Shown one piece after another: positions 15,400 through 25,102 of a stretch of 64,000 nt of DNA (position 1 is the stretch's first letter; the number at the start of each line of letters is the position of its first letter). Made by a program: the position numbers and the translations under genes. The notes under the pieces are model-generated. The model had not been told where the DNA came from. It searched no databases and saw only the letters and a program-made list of their open reading frames with translations. The stretch is from Paenibacillus sophorae (GTDB taxonomy: Bacteria > Bacillota > Bacilli > Paenibacillales > Paenibacillaceae): positions 1,674,001-1,738,000 of the forward strand of contig NZ_CP076607.1 of the NCBI RefSeq assembly GCF_018966525.1. Direction: 5' to 3'.

Positions 15400-16845
15400 A
15401 TGGCTGAAACGTATCGCGAGCTTTACCGCCCGCAATTTCATTTGACGCCGCCAGAGGGACCGATGAGCGATCCGAACGGGATGGTGTTCTACGAAGGGGA
15501 ATACCATCAGTTCTATCAATTCACGGGCAGATGGGGCCATGCGGTAAGCCGTGATCTGCTGCACTGGGAGCATCTGCCGCTGGCGCTCGTAGCCGACGAA
15601 CTGGGCGACGTCTGGTCGGGCAGCGCCGTGGTGGACTGGCGGGACAGCAGCGGTTTCTTCGGCGGAGGGAGCGGTTTGGTAGCGATATTTACCCATTTTA
15701 ATGAAGGCCTCCAATCCCAAAGCATCGCGTATAGCTTGGACAAGGGAAGAAGCTGGGTGAAGTATGCGGGCAATCCGGTCATCCCGAATCCCGGCCTTCA
15801 GGATTTTCGCGATCCGAAGGTGCTGTGGCATGAGGAGACGGGACGCTGGGTCATGGCGGTCAGCGTGGACAGAGCCATTCATTTCTACAGTTCGCCCAAT
15901 TTGCGGGAATGGCGGTTTGAGAGCAGCTTCGGCGGTTTAGGTTGCCTGGACGCCGTATGGGAGTGTCCCGATTTGTTCCGTCTTCCCGTCTTGGGTGAGA
16001 ACGGCGAGAGCCGCTGGGTGCTGCATGTCAGTGTCGGCGACAACGAAATTACGGACGGTTCCACTGCCCAGTATTTCGTCGGACACTTCGACGGCTGCCG
16101 CTTTGTCTGCGAACATGAGGACGACCGCCCTCGCTGGACCGATTTCGGGCAGGATTTCTACGCCGCCGTTTCGTATTCGGATATTCCGCAGGAGGACGGC
16201 CGGACAATCTGGCTTGCATGGACCTCCAACTGGCAGTATCCCTTTCATTCTCCAACAGAGCCTTGGAAAGGCGGTATGTCGGTTCCAAGGACGCTGGGGC
16301 TTGCAAGAAACGGCAGCGGAGAGCTTCGCCTTGTGCAGCAGCCGGTAAGGGAGCTTTCTGCGCTGCGCGAAGAACCGCTCCATTACGGTCCGGTGGAGGT
16401 TAAGGATGAAATCCTCAGCCTTCCATTCAAAGGACTGTCGTATGAATTCGAGGCGGAGGTCAGCTGGGACAGTGCGGAGGAATTTGGTATTCATGTCAGG
16501 GTATCGGGTGACGAGCACACCGTTCTCGGCGTAAGCCCGCTGCGCGGCGAACTGTTCCTCGACCGGGGCAGATCGGGATTCAGCGAACTGCCAAAGCGTA
16601 CCGGAGGAACGGCGAATTTCGCCAAGGTATTCCGGGCGCCGCGAAGCTTCGAAACGGGCAGGCTGACCATGCGGGGCTTTGTGGACGATTCGGTCATTGA
16701 GTGGTTTATCGGGGACGGCGAGGAAGTGTTTACGTCGCTTGTCTATCCCCGGCCGGATAGCGTCGGACTCGAATTGTTCGCTCATGGCGGAAACGTATCA
16801 TTCAGCCAATTTACGGTGTATCCCCTGAAACCTGTCTGGATATAA
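15400..16845 (+). CDS. GH32 glycoside hydrolase (levanase / fructan beta-fructosidase type, cytoplasmic)
   Basis: A 481-residue GH32 enzyme with no signal peptide. The five-blade propeller carries the nucleophile motif as MSDPNG (usual WMNDPNG), the transition-state stabiliser FRDPKV and the acid/base WECPDLF. The C-terminal ~150 residues form the GH32 beta-sandwich (RLTMRGFVDDSVIEWFIGDGEEVFTSLVYP). The SDPNG form is shared with the surface levanase downstream and sets it apart from the sucrose hydrolase next door, pointing to fructo-oligosaccharides. It has a strong GGAGGGGG ribosome site. It is first in a two-gene unit behind the promoter at 15259. With no import signal it must act on sugar already taken up, yet no transporter is encoded in the locus. 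Confidence 0.87.
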   Translation: MAETYRELYRPQFHLTPPEGPMSDPNGMVFYEGEYHQFYQFTGRWGHAVSRDLLHWEHLPLALVADELGDVWSGSAVVDWRDSSGFFGGGSGLVAIFTHFNEGLQSQSIAYSLDKGRSWVKYAGNPVIPNPGLQDFRDPKVLWHEETGRWVMAVSVDRAIHFYSSPNLREWRFESSFGGLGCLDAVWECPDLFRLPVLGENGESRWVLHVSVGDNEITDGSTAQYFVGHFDGCRFVCEHEDDRPRWTDFGQDFYAAVSYSDIPQEDGRTIWLAWTSNWQYPFHSPTEPWKGGMSVPRTLGLARNGSGELRLVQQPVRELSALREEPLHYGPVEVKDEILSLPFKGLSYEFEAEVSWDSAEEFGIHVRVSGDEHTVLGVSPLRGELFLDRGRSGFSELPKRTGGTANFAKVFRAPRSFETGRLTMRGFVDDSVIEWFIGDGEEVFTSLVYPRPDSVGLELFAHGGNVSFSQFTVYPLKPVWI

Positions 16846-16890
16846 ACAGAAGATAGAAAAATATCATTTTGAATAGGATGGTGACCTGCT

Positions 16891-18354
16891 GTGAGCAATA
16901 CACTGGAAAACGAGGCAATACCGATTACCAATTCAAGGTACCGGCTTCAATATCATTTAATGCCCCCCGTCGGCTGGATGAACGATCCCAACGGACTTAT
17001 TTATTATAAAGGCGAATACCATGCCTTCTACCAGCATTATCCTTACGGCCCCTGGCAGGGACCGATGCACTGGGGACATGCGAAGAGCAAAGACCTCGTG
17101 CATTGGGAGCATCTCCCGGTCGCCCTGACTCCCTCAATGCCCTACGACTATGCGGAGAACACGGTGTACGGCTGCTGGTCGGGCAGTGCGGTCGACGATG
17201 ACGGTGTGCTGACGCTGATTTATACGGGACATGTGGAGAGCAACGATCCGGTGGAGGTGCAGTGTATCGCGCGCAGTACGGACGGCATCCATTTTGAAAA
17301 AGGGGCAGCTTCCGTCATTGCGGGTCCTCCAGACGCGGAATGCTTCGGTTTCCGCGATCCGAAGGTATGGAAGCACGGCGAGGTCTGGCATCTGGTTGTC
17401 GGTTACGGCAAAGACGGCAAAGGCAAGGCGCTTCACTACACCTCAAGCGATCTGAACGAATGGACCTACGAGGGAGTTGCGGCGGAGAGCGACGGAACGA
17501 TGGGCGATATGTGGGAATGCCCTGATATGTTCCCGCTTGGGGAAACTCCGGACAGTCATGTGCTCCTCTTCTCTCCAATGAATATTGCGCCTGTCAAGAC
17601 GCTCTACCTGTCCGGACAGTTCGACTACGGTACGGGGGAATTCAGCAAGCAGCATAAGGACCGGGTGGACTACGGATTCGATTTCTACGCTCCGCAGACC
17701 TTCGAGGATGCGTCCGGACGGCGGATCATGTTCGGCTGGATGAACATTTGGGGCGCGGAGATGCCCGAGAAGGAAGACGGCTGGATGGGAGCCTTCACCT
17801 TGCCGCGCGTGCTGACGCTCGCGGAAGATGGCAGCCTGCTTGCCAATCCTGCCGAAGAATTGAAGACGCTGCGCGGCGATCATGTGGGCGCAGCCAATGT
17901 CCTGCTTAAAGACGGCGAAGAATATTCATTGGCGGGAGCGGAAGGAAACGCGCTGGAAATTGAAGCCGTCTTCTTGGCGGATGCTTCATCCGGCGCCGAA
18001 TTCGGCCTGCGCGTGCGCTGCTCGGATGACGGCTTGCAGTATACGGAAATTTCCTATCAGGCATCCGAAGGCGTGCTGCGGATGAACCGGGATCACGCCG
18101 GAGCTGGCGAGGGCGGTGTCAATGAGGCGTCGCTTGTTCCGATGGAGGGCGGACGGGTCAAACTGCGCCTGTTCCTGGACAGATCTTCGGTGGAATTATT
18201 TGCGAATGACGGCCGCCGGACGATTACGAACCGGATTTATCCGCTGGAAAGCAGCTTAGGGCTCAAGCTATTCTCTAGGGATGGGAACACAGTGCTTGAA
18301 TCGCTGAATGTATGGCGGATGCAGCCGGATCAACCGGCTAAGACGGTAGAGTAA
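16891..18354 (+). CDS. GH32 sucrose(-6-phosphate) hydrolase / beta-fructofuranosidase
   Basis: A 487-residue GH32 enzyme with a GTG start and no signal peptide. It has the classical GWMNDPNGL nucleophile motif, HWEHLPVAL, FGFRDPKVW and MWECPDMFPLG, and a C-terminal sandwich (LRLFLDRSSVELFANDGRRTITNRIYPL). The layout, length and motif spelling match bacterial SacA/ScrB enzymes, which cut sucrose or sucrose-6-phosphate to glucose (6-phosphate) and fructose. No PTS permease gene is present in the window, so whether the substrate is phosphorylated is open. It lies 45 bases behind the first GH32 gene and is likely co-transcribed. A terminator follows at 18461. Confidence 0.88.
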   Translation: MSNTLENEAIPITNSRYRLQYHLMPPVGWMNDPNGLIYYKGEYHAFYQHYPYGPWQGPMHWGHAKSKDLVHWEHLPVALTPSMPYDYAENTVYGCWSGSAVDDDGVLTLIYTGHVESNDPVEVQCIARSTDGIHFEKGAASVIAGPPDAECFGFRDPKVWKHGEVWHLVVGYGKDGKGKALHYTSSDLNEWTYEGVAAESDGTMGDMWECPDMFPLGETPDSHVLLFSPMNIAPVKTLYLSGQFDYGTGEFSKQHKDRVDYGFDFYAPQTFEDASGRRIMFGWMNIWGAEMPEKEDGWMGAFTLPRVLTLAEDGSLLANPAEELKTLRGDHVGAANVLLKDGEEYSLAGAEGNALEIEAVFLADASSGAEFGLRVRCSDDGLQYTEISYQASEGVLRMNRDHAGAGEGGVNEASLVPMEGGRVKLRLFLDRSSVELFANDGRRTITNRIYPLESSLGLKLFSRDGNTVLESLNVWRMQPDQPAKTVE

Positions 18355-18460
18355 AATGCGATGGGGGCCTTTGCGACAACCCGCGAAGGCGCAATCCCGG
18401 CAATGTCCTCTTTGAACGAAATTGAAGGGCTTCTGGCCCGGCAGAATGGATAAAGGTATG

Positions 18461-18488
18461 AAGCGGCCTGAAGTTTGGGCCGCTTTTT
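18461..18488 (+). terminator. intrinsic terminator after the two cytoplasmic GH32 genes
   Basis: AAGCGGCC, a 9-base loop, GGCCGCTT and a T run. It separates the two-gene unit from the surface levanase, which should therefore have its own promoter within 18489-18659; I could not pick one out. Confidence 0.75.
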
Positions 18489-18659
18489 CCAAGGCAAGTG
18501 CAGCCTGCCGGTCAGTATAATTGATGCTTAACCCGGTTGTTTTCTTAAGAAGCTGTAGGGTATCTTTGTTTTGGAAACGGATGTCCTCCTCCTCTGAGGA
18601 CGGTGCAGCCGTTTCTTCTTGCAATGACAAGGTAACGCTTACATTTCAAAGGGACGGAA

Positions 18660-21600
18660 GTGGGCGAAATGGGAAAAGGGAAGAAGCATCCGGGCAGCCG
18701 CTGGTTGAACGTGTTAGTTGCGTTTCTGCTGCTTGGGACCGTTATGTTTCCAGGTTCATACGCGGCGGCGTCGGAGGCCGGAGGCGAAAATGATACAGGC
18801 GATACTGGAAGCGCTTCAACTGCTGGCGTCAGCAGCAACCTAAGCGGCTGGACCGCGAAGGACAAGGGAACGGTCGAAGAGACGCCGGAAGGATTGAAGC
18901 TGTCTTCGGCGGAGAATGGGTTCGCGCTGTCCGCAGAACAGGGGGAGAGCTTCAGCTACGAAGCGGATGTAACCCTGCTGGAGGACAGCGGAGTGGTGTC
19001 GCTTGTCTTCCGCTCGAACGACAGCGGCTGGGGCTCTTACATGGCGCAGCTTGACCCGGGAGCGGATATCCTGAAGCTGAAGGACGCGAGCGGGGACCGG
19101 GTGCTGAAGACGGAGAGCGTGGCGCTCAGCGTCGGAGGAACGTACCATATCAAGGTGACGGCGGAGGGCGCGTCGCTGAAGGTATACTGGAACGGCGGAG
19201 CGGAGCCGCTGCTGGCCGCGCTCGACACCGCCTACACAAGCGGCTACTTCGGGATGCATGTCTGGAACAGCGCGGCGGTGTTCCGGAATATACACATGGA
19301 AGTCATTCATACGGAGACGAAGCCGGGAACGGTGAACAGCAACTTGGGCGGCTGGACGGCGAAGGACAAGGGAACGACCGAAGAGACGCCGGAAGGATTG
19401 AAGCTGTCCTCGGCGGAGAACGGCTTCGCACTGTCTTCGGGGCAGGGTGAGGATTTCAGCTATGAAGCCGACGTAACCCTGCTTCAAGACAGCGGCGTGG
19501 TGTCGCTTGTCTTCCGCTCGAACGACAGCGGCTGGGGCTCGTATATGGCGCAGTTGGACCCGGGAGCGGATATCTTGAAGCTGAAAGATGCGAACGGCGA
19601 CCGGGTGCTGAAGACGGAGAGCGTGACGCTGAACCCCGGAGAGTTGTACCACATTAAGGTCACGGCGGAGAGCGCGTCGCTGAAGGTGTACTGGAACGGC
19701 GGAGCGGAGCCGCTGCTTGAGGCGGAGGATACCGCCTACACGAGCGGGTACTTCGGGATGCATGTCTGGAACAGCGCGGCGGTGTTCCAGAATATTTATG
19801 CGGGTCAGCCGGGTGAAGCGAAGCCGATAGAGATGGCCGGCGTCAGCAGCAATCTTACGGGCTGGTCGCTGTACGGTGTTGGAACCGCTTCCTCAGGTCC
19901 CGAAGGCCTTCAGCTGACGGCATCGGGCGAGGCTACGGTCATGTCGGACACCTATGCTCAGGACTTTACCTATGAGAGCGACGTAACGCTGAAGTCAGCG
20001 GATTCGGCAGGCTCCCTGCTGCTGCGTTCGGATGAAGCGGGGCGGAACGGATTTCTGGTTCAGGTGGATGGAAGAGCGGGCAAGATCAGATTACTTGACG
20101 CGAATAGCGCGCACCTGGATCGACTGTGGATCGAGAAAAGCATCGCCGTTCTACCGGATGTCAGCTATCACGTCAAAGTCAAGGCGGATGGGAATCGCAT
20201 AAAAGTCTATTGGAACGGCAAATACGATCCCCTAATCAGCGCTGAAACAGAGCTTTACTCCGGCAACAGGCGGCTGGGGCTTCGCGCAAGCGGCGCCGCG
20301 GTGTTCCAGAATATCCAGGTGAGCGATCTGCTCACGAATATAGAAGATCTGAACAACGAAGCCAGCGGATGGATGAAGGATCTTCAAGGGCTGAAGGGAA
20401 CGTCGGAAGGAGCGCAGTGGTCGCTGCATCTTTCCGGCCCGCAAGAGGGGGATTTTGTCCTGGAGGGCAACGTTACGATTGACGTGTATTCACCGTCCGC
20501 CGAAGCGGCGCTGCTGTTCCGGGCAAACGAAGACGGTTCCGGCTACTGGCTTCAATTGAACGCGAATGAAGGGACAGTTAAGCTGGTGAAGTCGGGTTCG
20601 GGAGGACGGGAGGTGCTGGCTTCCTCTTCGGATATTCCGCTTGCTCCCGGGAAGAAGCATCATATTGAAATTCACGCGGCGGGATCACAAATCTCGGCCT
20701 ATGTGGACGGCTATAAGGGAGCGGCCGCCCAGCTTGAGGATAGCACCTATGCCTCGGGCCTGACCGGTCTTGCCGTAACAGGAGGCAGCGCTTATTTTCA
20801 GGATGTCTATTTGACGCCTTCCGGCGGTTACTACAATGAAATTTACCGTCCGGCGTATCATTATACGCCAGCTCGCGGCTCGGCAAGCGATCCGAACGGG
20901 CTGGTCTATTTTGAAGGGGAATATCACCTCTTTCACCAGGATGGCGGACAATGGGCCCACGCGGTCAGCACCGATCTGGTCCATTGGCGGCTTCTGCCGC
21001 TTGCGCTGAAATGGAATGATCTGGGCCACGTCTGGTCCGGGGCTGCAATTGCCGATGAGCATAACGCTTCGGGGCTGTTCGGCGATTCGGGAGGCAAGGG
21101 GCTTATTGCTTACTACACCTCCTTTAATCCGGAAAAAACGGGCGGAAATCAACAGATTGGGCTCGCTTACAGCAAGGATAAGGGCCGTACCTGGCAGTAT
21201 TACGGGGACAAAGCGATTATCAAAAATCCGGGCTATACGAGCGACAACGAGCCGGGAAGCAAGGATTTCCGCGATCCGAAGGTGGTGCGCGACGAAGTGG
21301 GCAACCGCTGGATCATGGTCGTTTCCGGCGGCGATCATATCCGCTTCTACACCTCGGAGAATCTGATCGACTGGACGCTGACCGACAGCTTTGGTTACGG
21401 CAGTTATATACGGGGCGGCGTGTGGGAATGCCCTGACCTGTTCCCTCTGCCGGTGGACGGCGATGCCTCGAAGCAAAAGTGGGTGCTAATGATCAGTACG
21501 GGCGCCAATCCGAAGACGAACGGATCGGACGCCGAGTATTTTATTGGCGATTTGACTCCTGACGGTAAATTTGTGAACGACAATCCGGACGGGACCGTGC

Positions 21601-24600
21601 TGAGGAGCGACTTTGGCAAGGAGATGTATGCTTCGACTTCCTTTGCGAACGTACCCGGCGGACGGAGAATTATGCTGGCCTGGATGGCGAACTGGGATTA
21701 TCCGTTCAGCTTCCCGACCTCGCCGTGGAAAGGACAAATGACGGTTCCGCGCGAATTGTCGCTCAAGACGACGCCGGAAGGCATCCGTTTGGCGCAGACT
21801 CCGATTGTCGAGCTTCAGGATCTGCGGGGTACGCCATTCGTGGTCAGCGATACGGACGTCTCTGCGGATACGGAAAATATTCTGGCCTCATCCTTCGGCA
21901 ATGCCTATGAAATTGAGGCCGAGCTTGAACTGCCTGAGAAGGGAGCCGCTTCTGAATTCGGATTCCGTCTGCGTGAAGGCGGGGCGCAGCGGAGCGTTGT
22001 CGGTTACCGCACAGGAAGCGGCAAGCTGTTCGTTGACCGTTCCGCTTCCGGGCGGACCGATTTCTCATCCAAGTTCTCGTCTATACACGAAGCCAATGTG
22101 CAGCCGGAGAACTCCATGCTGAAGCTTCGTATTCTGGTGGATGAATCCTCTGTCGAGGTGTTTGCGGAGGACGGCAGGACGGTATTCTCCGACGTTATGT
22201 TCCCGGATAAGGCGCGCAGCGGCATGAGCTTCTACGCCAAGGGCGGCACGGTGAAGGTGAAGTCGATTAAGGTTTATCCGCTTAAAAATATATGGAACGA
22301 AGGTTTGCAGCCGGACGAATCGGCCGGTCGGATCATTCTGGACCGCAGCCTGTTAGAGCTGGGGGCCGGGGAATCTAAAGAGATATTCGCAGGTGTGCTG
22401 CCGCATAAGTCCGCCCAGGAGCTCGTCTGGACCTCCGGAGACGAATCGGTTGTAACAGCCGACCCGTCCGGTTCCGCCAGCGCTGTGCTGAAGGCGGTGG
22501 CGCCCGGTACGGCAGCCGTTACTGTAAAGACGCGGGATGGCAGCGTGTCCGCTGTTATCACGGTGGTCGTGGGGACGTTCAATACGAATCTGAAGAACTG
22601 GAAGCCGAATTCCAGCTGGGCCGTAACGACCGAAGGCATTCGGGGCACCTTTGACACTGACTCCAACTATATGTCGGGGGAACGTGCGGCCGATTTCACC
22701 TATGAAGCGGACGTTATGCTTCCGCGCACAGGAGGGGCCGGATCGATCCTGTTCAGGTCGAATGCCGACGGAACGAGCGGGTACTATTTCAACCTTGACC
22801 CGAATCTGAAGGCGGCACGGTTGTTCTATATGGCGGATGGCCAGTTCCAGGACCGGCAGGTGCTGGCGAAAGTGCCGATGGCTCTGACCACGGGAGTGAA
22901 GCATCATGCCAAAATCACAGCCGCAGGCATGCGGATTACAATCGAGCTGGATGGCCGGCAAATTATCGATGTGAATGATGATACCTTCCGCCAGGGCGCA
23001 TTTGGAGTCAATGTATTCGGCGGCGACGCCTATTACCAGAACGTCAATGTGACCGGGACAACGCCGGCCGACGATACTCTTTACCGTTTTGTTAACACGG
23101 GTACCGGAGCATCGCTTACCGCAGACAGCCAGAGTTCCTTGGCCGAACTTAGAGCGCTGCCGCAGCAGGAGTCGGTCAATCAATACTGGAGCTATTATCC
23201 GATCCAAAATAACGCCTACACGATCCGCACGGGGGAAAGCGGCAAATCACTCGACTGGGATACGGGAGCAAACACGGTCCAACTATATGCTTATCTTGGC
23301 TATGACAATCAGCGTTGGCTGGTGCATGACAACGCTGACGGAACGATTACGATACTGTCCAAGTTCAAGCCGGACAAAGCGCTGGAAGCCCGGAAGGACG
23401 GGACGGTCGGACTCGAAGATGCCAATGGTTCCGATGTTCAAAAATGGCGCGCCGTGAAAGTGAAGGCCGGCGGTGAGCAGCCTGAACCGACGCCGTCGGC
23501 AGCGTCGTCGGCTAAGCCATCAGCGGTGCCATCGGTAATGCCATCGGCTGCGCCATCTGCGGTAACGTCAGCCGCCCCGTCAGCCGGGGGATCGGCGGCG
23601 CCATCAGTGACGCCGCCGGCCGAACCGACCCCCGCGCCAGCGCCGACACCATCGCCGGTGCAGCAGCCGGAAAATGGCGTAACGGGAACCGCTGATCTGG
23701 CTTCGGCGTCTTTCTTTTCCGCCGCCAAGACGGAGCGGGGAGACGGATCGGTGCTGGAGATCAAGCTCGACAAAGCCGCACTGGAACCGTTGGTCGGCGG
23801 GAAAGCTGCCGACCTGCAGATCAAGGTTAGCGGCAAGGAAGACGTTGTGTTGAGCGGCTTGTCGGCGGCGGAGTGGAACATGCTCTTTCAAGGAGGCAGC
23901 CGTCTCACCGTCAGCACGCCCGAGCTTATCGTGCCGCTGCCTGCGCTTTCGCTCGGGGATTCCATCCAAGGGCTGGGCGGAGACGCGAAGGCGGAGGATA
24001 TCGGAGTGCGCCTGTCCATAGAGCGGAGCGCGTCGGCATCCAATGTGGAGAAGGCAGCCGTCAGCCAAGGTTATCGGCTGTTGGCCGATCCGTTGGCCGT
24101 CAGGTTGACGCTTAGTTATAAGGATAAGAGCGTATCCGCGCCTTTGAAGGCTCCGGTTGAACTGCTGATGGCGATCCCGACGGAACAGGCGGGAATGCAG
24201 GGCGGGATTGCCGCAGTTTCGGTTCAGGATGAAGGAAAGCTGTTTGCCGTACCCGCTTCTCTGAAGACGGTGGATCATATCCGGTATGCCGTTATCCACG
24301 AGGCTGCAGGTTACCGGACTTACGCGCTGCTGAGCGGCAGGACTTCCCTCTCCGATACCCGAAACCACTGGTCCCAAGGCATCGCCGCAGACCTGGCGGA
24401 CCGCATGATGCTTACCGGCGACGGGGAAGGCCGTTTTGCGCCGGACCGGACGGTTACGCGCGCCGAACTGGCGGCGTTGACCGTCAGAAGCCTCGGGCTC
24501 ATGGGAGGAGAGATGCCTTCCGCCGCCTTCAGTGACGTGACCGCCTCCTCCTGGGCCTATGGACCGGCGGCGCTTGCGCAACAGTTCGGCCTGATGTCCG

Positions 24601-24917
24601 GTTATCCCGGCGGCGTCTTTGGCGGCAGCGGCGAGGTGAGCAGGGAGCAGGCCATGGTGGTCGTTTATAACGCCGTCTGCCTGATCAAAGGGGGCAGCAC
24701 CGCACCCGGAGCTGCGAAGGCGAACAGCAGCCTGTCTTCGTTCGCAGATCGGAGCAAGCTGTCTCCATGGGCTTCGGAATCGGCGGCCTACCTTATTGAC
24801 AGCGGCATTGTCAAGGGAGACGGCTCCGGCGAGCTTAGACCAAAGGATACGCTGACAAGAGCGGAAGCAGCCGCCTTGATTCACCGGATGCTTCAGGCAA
24901 ACGGCTGGATCGACTGA
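18660..24917 (+). CDS. giant SLH-anchored GH32 levanase-like protein with LamG-like repeats
   Basis: 2085 residues. A signal peptide (WLNVLVAFLLLGTVMFPGSYAAA) comes first. Four LamG/concanavalin-like repeats follow (~55-720; pattern SNLxGWT...FSYEADVTL...YHIKVTAE...YWNG...AVFxNI). The GH32 propeller starts at ~725 with D744 (SDPNG), D872 (FRDPKV) and E923 (WECPDLF), then the GH32 sandwich (~1090-1210), a Big2-like Ig domain (~1225-1300), a fifth LamG-like repeat (~1302-1460), a ricin-type trefoil (~1475-1600), a Pro/Ala/Ser linker (~1605-1660), a beta-rich domain, and three SLH repeats (~1898-2085). It should be held in the S-layer and cut levan or inulin outside the cell, feeding the cytoplasmic GH32 enzymes. 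GTG 18660 or ATG 18669 may be the start. The start SDPNG and acid/base residues are intact. Confidence 0.9.
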   Translation: MGEMGKGKKHPGSRWLNVLVAFLLLGTVMFPGSYAAASEAGGENDTGDTGSASTAGVSSNLSGWTAKDKGTVEETPEGLKLSSAENGFALSAEQGESFSYEADVTLLEDSGVVSLVFRSNDSGWGSYMAQLDPGADILKLKDASGDRVLKTESVALSVGGTYHIKVTAEGASLKVYWNGGAEPLLAALDTAYTSGYFGMHVWNSAAVFRNIHMEVIHTETKPGTVNSNLGGWTAKDKGTTEETPEGLKLSSAENGFALSSGQGEDFSYEADVTLLQDSGVVSLVFRSNDSGWGSYMAQLDPGADILKLKDANGDRVLKTESVTLNPGELYHIKVTAESASLKVYWNGGAEPLLEAEDTAYTSGYFGMHVWNSAAVFQNIYAGQPGEAKPIEMAGVSSNLTGWSLYGVGTASSGPEGLQLTASGEATVMSDTYAQDFTYESDVTLKSADSAGSLLLRSDEAGRNGFLVQVDGRAGKIRLLDANSAHLDRLWIEKSIAVLPDVSYHVKVKADGNRIKVYWNGKYDPLISAETELYSGNRRLGLRASGAAVFQNIQVSDLLTNIEDLNNEASGWMKDLQGLKGTSEGAQWSLHLSGPQEGDFVLEGNVTIDVYSPSAEAALLFRANEDGSGYWLQLNANEGTVKLVKSGSGGREVLASSSDIPLAPGKKHHIEIHAAGSQISAYVDGYKGAAAQLEDSTYASGLTGLAVTGGSAYFQDVYLTPSGGYYNEIYRPAYHYTPARGSASDPNGLVYFEGEYHLFHQDGGQWAHAVSTDLVHWRLLPLALKWNDLGHVWSGAAIADEHNASGLFGDSGGKGLIAYYTSFNPEKTGGNQQIGLAYSKDKGRTWQYYGDKAIIKNPGYTSDNEPGSKDFRDPKVVRDEVGNRWIMVVSGGDHIRFYTSENLIDWTLTDSFGYGSYIRGGVWECPDLFPLPVDGDASKQKWVLMISTGANPKTNGSDAEYFIGDLTPDGKFVNDNPDGTVLRSDFGKEMYASTSFANVPGGRRIMLAWMANWDYPFSFPTSPWKGQMTVPRELSLKTTPEGIRLAQTPIVELQDLRGTPFVVSDTDVSADTENILASSFGNAYEIEAELELPEKGAASEFGFRLREGGAQRSVVGYRTGSGKLFVDRSASGRTDFSSKFSSIHEANVQPENSMLKLRILVDESSVEVFAEDGRTVFSDVMFPDKARSGMSFYAKGGTVKVKSIKVYPLKNIWNEGLQPDESAGRIILDRSLLELGAGESKEIFAGVLPHKSAQELVWTSGDESVVTADPSGSASAVLKAVAPGTAAVTVKTRDGSVSAVITVVVGTFNTNLKNWKPNSSWAVTTEGIRGTFDTDSNYMSGERAADFTYEADVMLPRTGGAGSILFRSNADGTSGYYFNLDPNLKAARLFYMADGQFQDRQVLAKVPMALTTGVKHHAKITAAGMRITIELDGRQIIDVNDDTFRQGAFGVNVFGGDAYYQNVNVTGTTPADDTLYRFVNTGTGASLTADSQSSLAELRALPQQESVNQYWSYYPIQNNAYTIRTGESGKSLDWDTGANTVQLYAYLGYDNQRWLVHDNADGTITILSKFKPDKALEARKDGTVGLEDANGSDVQKWRAVKVKAGGEQPEPTPSAASSAKPSAVPSVMPSAAPSAVTSAAPSAGGSAAPSVTPPAEPTPAPAPTPSPVQQPENGVTGTADLASASFFSAAKTERGDGSVLEIKLDKAALEPLVGGKAADLQIKVSGKEDVVLSGLSAAEWNMLFQGGSRLTVSTPELIVPLPALSLGDSIQGLGGDAKAEDIGVRLSIERSASASNVEKAAVSQGYRLLADPLAVRLTLSYKDKSVSAPLKAPVELLMAIPTEQAGMQGGIAAVSVQDEGKLFAVPASLKTVDHIRYAVIHEAAGYRTYALLSGRTSLSDTRNHWSQGIAADLADRMMLTGDGEGRFAPDRTVTRAELAALTVRSLGLMGGEMPSAAFSDVTASSWAYGPAALAQQFGLMSGYPGGVFGGSGEVSREQAMVVVYNAVCLIKGGSTAPGAAKANSSLSSFADRSKLSPWASESAAYLIDSGIVKGDGSGELRPKDTLTRAEAAALIHRMLQANGWID
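18831..19804 (+). repeat. near-identical tandem duplication inside the levanase gene
   Basis: Two units at about 18831-19306 and 19335-19804 are offset by 504 bases (168 codons) and almost identical at DNA level over long runs. Each encodes one LamG-like domain. The later copies (from ~19840 and ~20340) are much more diverged, so this pair is a recent duplication or kept alike by gene conversion. Confidence 0.85.
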
Positions 24918-24934
24918 AGCTGATATCATGTACG

Positions 24935-24988
24935 AAGCGGAGCGGTCCGCAGGGTTCCTGGAACCTTGCGGGAGCTCCGCTTTTTTTG
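24935..24988 (+). terminator. intrinsic terminator after the levanase gene
   Basis: An outer stem AAGCGGAGC / GCTCCGCTT encloses a second helix (CCGCAGGGTTCC / GGAACCTTGCGG) and ends in seven T. Confidence 0.85.
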
Positions 24989-25102
24989 CCTACTAATGAA
25001 AGAATACGATGAGAAGCGGCTCCTTTCGCCCCTTCGGCAGGCAGAGTCCGGGAGCGGCTGGTATAATGGAAAGACCGAATGAAACCAGGAAAGAGGCATG
25101 GC

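Noticed and set aside
23604..24929. 441-codon minus-strand frame opposite the SLH region of the levanase
   Set aside because: Shadow of the SLH and linker coding sequence.
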